A stretch of DNA of 64,000 nucleotides from Sordaria brevicollis (Eukaryota > Ascomycota > Sordariomycetes > Sordariales > Sordariaceae). The stretch is taken from NCBI GenBank assembly GCA_033439795.1, contig JAUTDP010000005.1, positions 1,393,001-1,457,000 of the forward strand. Reading direction: 5' to 3'. The number at the start of each line of letters is the position of its first letter. Within the stretch, counting starts at the first letter, position 1. Both the position numbers and the translations under genes were made by a program. Under the pieces are notes generated by a model, which was not told the DNA's origin, did no database searches, and was given only the letters and a program-made list of their open reading frames with translations. Shown here in pieces: positions 61,219 through 64,000 of this stretch.

Positions 61219-63037
61219 GGCGGGCTTGTTGATCTCTGTGTCAAGCGGGGCGAGCATGTTTCTTGACTTTGAAACTGAAATTCACAAATGGTTCGGTTTA
61301 GTAGTTGAAATTGCGGACTCTTCGACATGAAAAGTGTTGATAAATCTCATCACCAACACCAGTACAGTGGCGATCACACTCCCCGTAGCGACTTACACGA
61401 CATGTTGTGGTGCACGGGTCATTCCCGATGGTTACGTCGGTAATGTGGGGGCAAATAGCTTATCGATAAGAACATCATCGGCAGACGGGAGCAACCTAGG
61501 TACCTACAAGTACAACCTACCGGAGCGCAACCCCGCGGCCCCGCAAGCCTTCGTGGGGGCACGGGACGCACGGGACTGTCACCACACTCACGGCAAGATC
61601 GTTCCTTTTTGAGGGGCGCCGCGCAATATTTCTGCTTTCATCAAACATATGATGTTGGCCTCTTGGATGTGAGCATGAACTTCGAAGCCGACGATGACAG
61701 TCTGGTTCGTTGACCATGCTTTTTATCACCTACCTCCTACCAAATCCTGCCATCTTTGCATGACGCAGAATGTCGTTTGCCTGACATCGACTCTCTTGCC
61801 GTCTTCGAGTCCATACATACTCTTCTCCTCGTTGCAATGTCAGTTATGACATGTCTTCTAACCAACAGCCAAACCACGCATGACAACTGGTTGTGCATCA
61901 CGAATGAACCGACATTCTCGCTTCTGTGAACCTGAACGGAGCTTTTTCTGGCGTGATACAGCTGGAGCAACACGACGCCGATGCGGCTGGTATGGCTGGC
62001 CTTCCTTTCCATCCTCATGATAAACAAGCACAACATTCAGAACAACCGATCGTCTCGGGACGGAACAGGTAACCTCCGTCCGTAACAATCCGGGGCATGT
62101 CGACTTTTTCGAGGGAGGCTTTATGAACGGGAGCTCGCCTTTGGTCCATTCTACGGTGTAATAACCCCTACAGCTCCAGCAGCGCCATCAACATGGGATA
62201 TATTAAAATTAGCGTTCCCTCCAAGATTATACAACGACAATGGAAGAAAACTCTTCCTTTGCTCGTGGACATGGGCGTGGTTCTTACCCATGCCCACTTC
62301 TCTCTAGACGGTACCGAGAGGAAAGCAAAACCAGACCAGCGGTAAGCTATTTTCCCTCGAGCCCTATCACCAAGTTGGTCTAGAGGAGAGCAAGGTAAAG
62401 TAGCATCGGCGAATCAGCCGTCGGTCCCAAAGGTCGGGGCCTGCCCTTCTCATGTTACCCTAGAGACAGGGACGAGAGATGCCCTGAGGTTTTGCAAAGG
62501 AGGAGAGAACGGGAAAAGGCAGAAGGTAAACACCAAAGCATCATAGCCGGATCCGTTCTCCATGCTTCAGTCGTGAGCGGTTCGCTTGGAGGATAATAAG
62601 AAGTTCTCCAAATCCTACAAGATTTGCTGGACTGGTTGTGGGCTAGCAAGCTACAGACAGTGATACATGGGTATCAAGTGGAAAGAAATAGTATGTAGGA
62701 TACTGGTACAGCATGAAGATATGTAACGGCGGAGAAGATGGTGCGTGGGGTTGAGTCCCGAGACGACGGGATAGACGGGTCTCGATTCCACCTCCTACCC
62801 CCGGTTCATGGTCGTAGTAACGGGCCCGAGGCTGTGTTCCCGGTTATGTAACGGGCGGAGTTCGGGGTCTTTATACGTACGGAGATTTCCATGTCAGGAG
62901 CAACCGTCTTGAGGTTTTCTGGGAGCTACCATGTTGGAACTTTCTCTTTCTCTTTCCTTTTCACCATCTTTTCGAGCTTCTGAGTGACGGGACACTTTCA
63001 CAGCAATCACATATCCACGACATATACCTCAGAAAAA
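61219..63037. promoter_or_regulatory. Divergent intergenic region
   Basis: About 1.8 kb between divergent genes (LysM-domain protein to the left, esterase to the right). Short frames on both strands, such as 61334-61612 plus and 61737-62036 minus, lack motifs. A CCTAGGTACCTAC palindrome-like sequence lies near 61496-61508. The 100 bp before the esterase start are pyrimidine-rich (CTTTCTCTTTCTCTTTCC), typical of a fungal core promoter/leader. Confidence 0.4.
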
Positions 63038-63960
63038 ATGGCGGTAAGATCTCCCATGTGTACATCAAGCAAGAAATGAGTTGATACTTTATACTAACCA
63101 TTAACATAACAGGTCTCATATCCCCAAATTGTTCTCTTTGGCGATTCCCTGTTTCAGGGTGCGGCGAATCTCGAGGACGGCTTCTGTTTCCAAGCTGCGC
63201 TCCAACAGCGTACGTTTTCTTTCCGTCGACTGTTCACGAGTTCGCTTGGATGATCAATTTAACTGATTCAACCCTTCAAGAGGTCCTTCGCCGATTTGAC
63301 GTCGTCAACCGTGGTCTCTCGGGCTACAACACTTCTAATGCCCTGAAGCTTTTGCCTCAGATCATCTCTCCCCCGGGTCCAGGCATTCCCAGGATTGCCT
63401 ATCTGTTCATTCTCTTGGGTGCCAACGATGCCGCCCTTCCTCGGCCCGTCAACAACCAACACGTCGACTTGGACAAGTACAAGCAAAACCTGGTCTCCAT
63501 CATCACCCATCCCAATATTGCCGCCCACAACCCCCAGATCTTCCTTGTCACGCCCCCGCCCTTGGACGAGCTGAAGACGTCCGAGACGGACAACGGCGTC
63601 CGCAAGCACCGCGTCAGCGCCTCCTACTCCGAGGCCGTCCGCCAGGTGGCCGCTGAGCAATCAGTCGGCTTGATCGATCTCTGGAAGGCCATCATGGAGT
63701 ATGCCATCTCCAAGACGCCCGGTTTTGACAGGTCCAAGGGTAACCTGGGTGACCCCGAGTCGGGTGAGAGGGGCCATCTGAAGGAGTTGTTGCCGGATGG
63801 ACTACATCTGAGCGCCGCAGCATACAGGGTTTTCTATGATGTGGTGAAGCCGCATCTGGGTAAGGAGTGGGAGGGGACGAACGATGAGGAGAGGGTTGGG
63901 TATGTGTTGCCGGACTGGAAGGTGGCGCCTTGGTTGGACGAGGATGTGTCGAAGCCTTGA
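63038..63960 (+). CDS. iah1: GDSL/SGNH esterase, isoamyl acetate-hydrolysing type (IAH1)
   Basis: This cytosolic-type SGNH hydrolase should cleave short acyl esters such as isoamyl acetate. Three exons are deduced: 63038-63043 (only ATG GCG), 63113-63209 and 63281-63960, encoding 260 aa, near the usual family length. The introns are 69 and 71 nt; the first has a CTAAC branch site, and the second joins C|AG in phase 1. Block I is LFGDSLFQGA with nucleophile S14, block II is VNRGLSGYNT (oxyanion Gly), block III is GAND at 81-84, and block V is DGLHLS with D207 and H210 completing the catalytic triad. No signal peptide is present, matching Iah1 rather than secreted GDSL lipases. The exact physiological ester is not visible from sequence. 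Confidence 0.92.
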
Positions 63961-64000
63961 GTTTGTTGTTGATGTTCTCTGCTCAGAACCTGGCGAGGAA

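Noticed and set aside
60382..61257. 291-codon minus frame overlapping the LysM gene
   Set aside because: Its 5' part shares exon 1, but past the intron it continues in the wrong frame (Ser/Pro/His repeats); splicing at 61069/60875 gives the conserved LysM product instead.

Overview
The window reads as nuclear chromosomal DNA of a filamentous ascomycete, most likely Neurospora or a close Sordariales relative. Reasons: short spliceosomal introns with GTAAGT/GTACGT-type donors and CTAAC-type branch sites a few bases before CAG/TAG; clearly fungal proteins (ARE-type sterol acyltransferase, Mss51, Rse1, a CenpB-type HTH regulator, a PXA-domain protein); and a 6.4 kb very AT-rich, stop-riddled block that looks like repeat-induced point mutation (RIP). 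The genus is inference; no database was searched. Exon structures were deduced by hand from splice signals, phase and family conservation.

Layout: (1) 1-1123, minus strand: the 5' part of a Ser/Pro-rich protein gene that runs off the left edge. (2) 6107-8000, plus: three-exon ARE2-like sterol O-acyltransferase, convergent with (3) 9944-11683, minus: intron-less J-domain protein with a charged octapeptide repeat. (4) 11.7-20.7 kb: about 9 kb without a recognisable gene, holding a 180-bp MITE-like element with TA target duplication at 18390-18569. (5) 20670-21593, minus: metallophosphoesterase-like ORF lacking the N-terminal metal-binding half. (6) 22212-23940, plus: six-exon DRG1/Rbg1 GTPase. 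(7) 23.9-37.4 kb: about 13 kb gene desert with simple repeats and an ORF-dense but unassigned block at 33.2-34.6 kb. (8) 37396-39187, plus: CenpB-type HTH DNA-binding protein. (9) 40735-45477, minus: PXA-domain membrane protein whose second intron is 1.9 kb. (10) about 45.86-52.29 kb: RIP-like island, with two degenerate tRNA-like sequences in opposite orientation. (11) 53328-54950, minus: Mss51; (12) 55565-59652, plus: Rse1/SF3b subunit 3, divergent from Mss51. (13) 60033-61218, minus: Cys-rich/LysM protein. (14) 63038-63960, plus: IAH1-type GDSL esterase.

The recognisable genes are mostly housekeeping and show no functional clustering: sterol esterification, chaperone partner, ribosome-associated GTPase, splicing, COX1 translation, membrane trafficking, ester hydrolysis. 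No multi-gene defence or biosynthetic system is visible. The unusual items are the MITE-like element, the half-domain phosphoesterase, the giant intron, the RIP island with its tRNA-like relics, and the long gene-free stretches.
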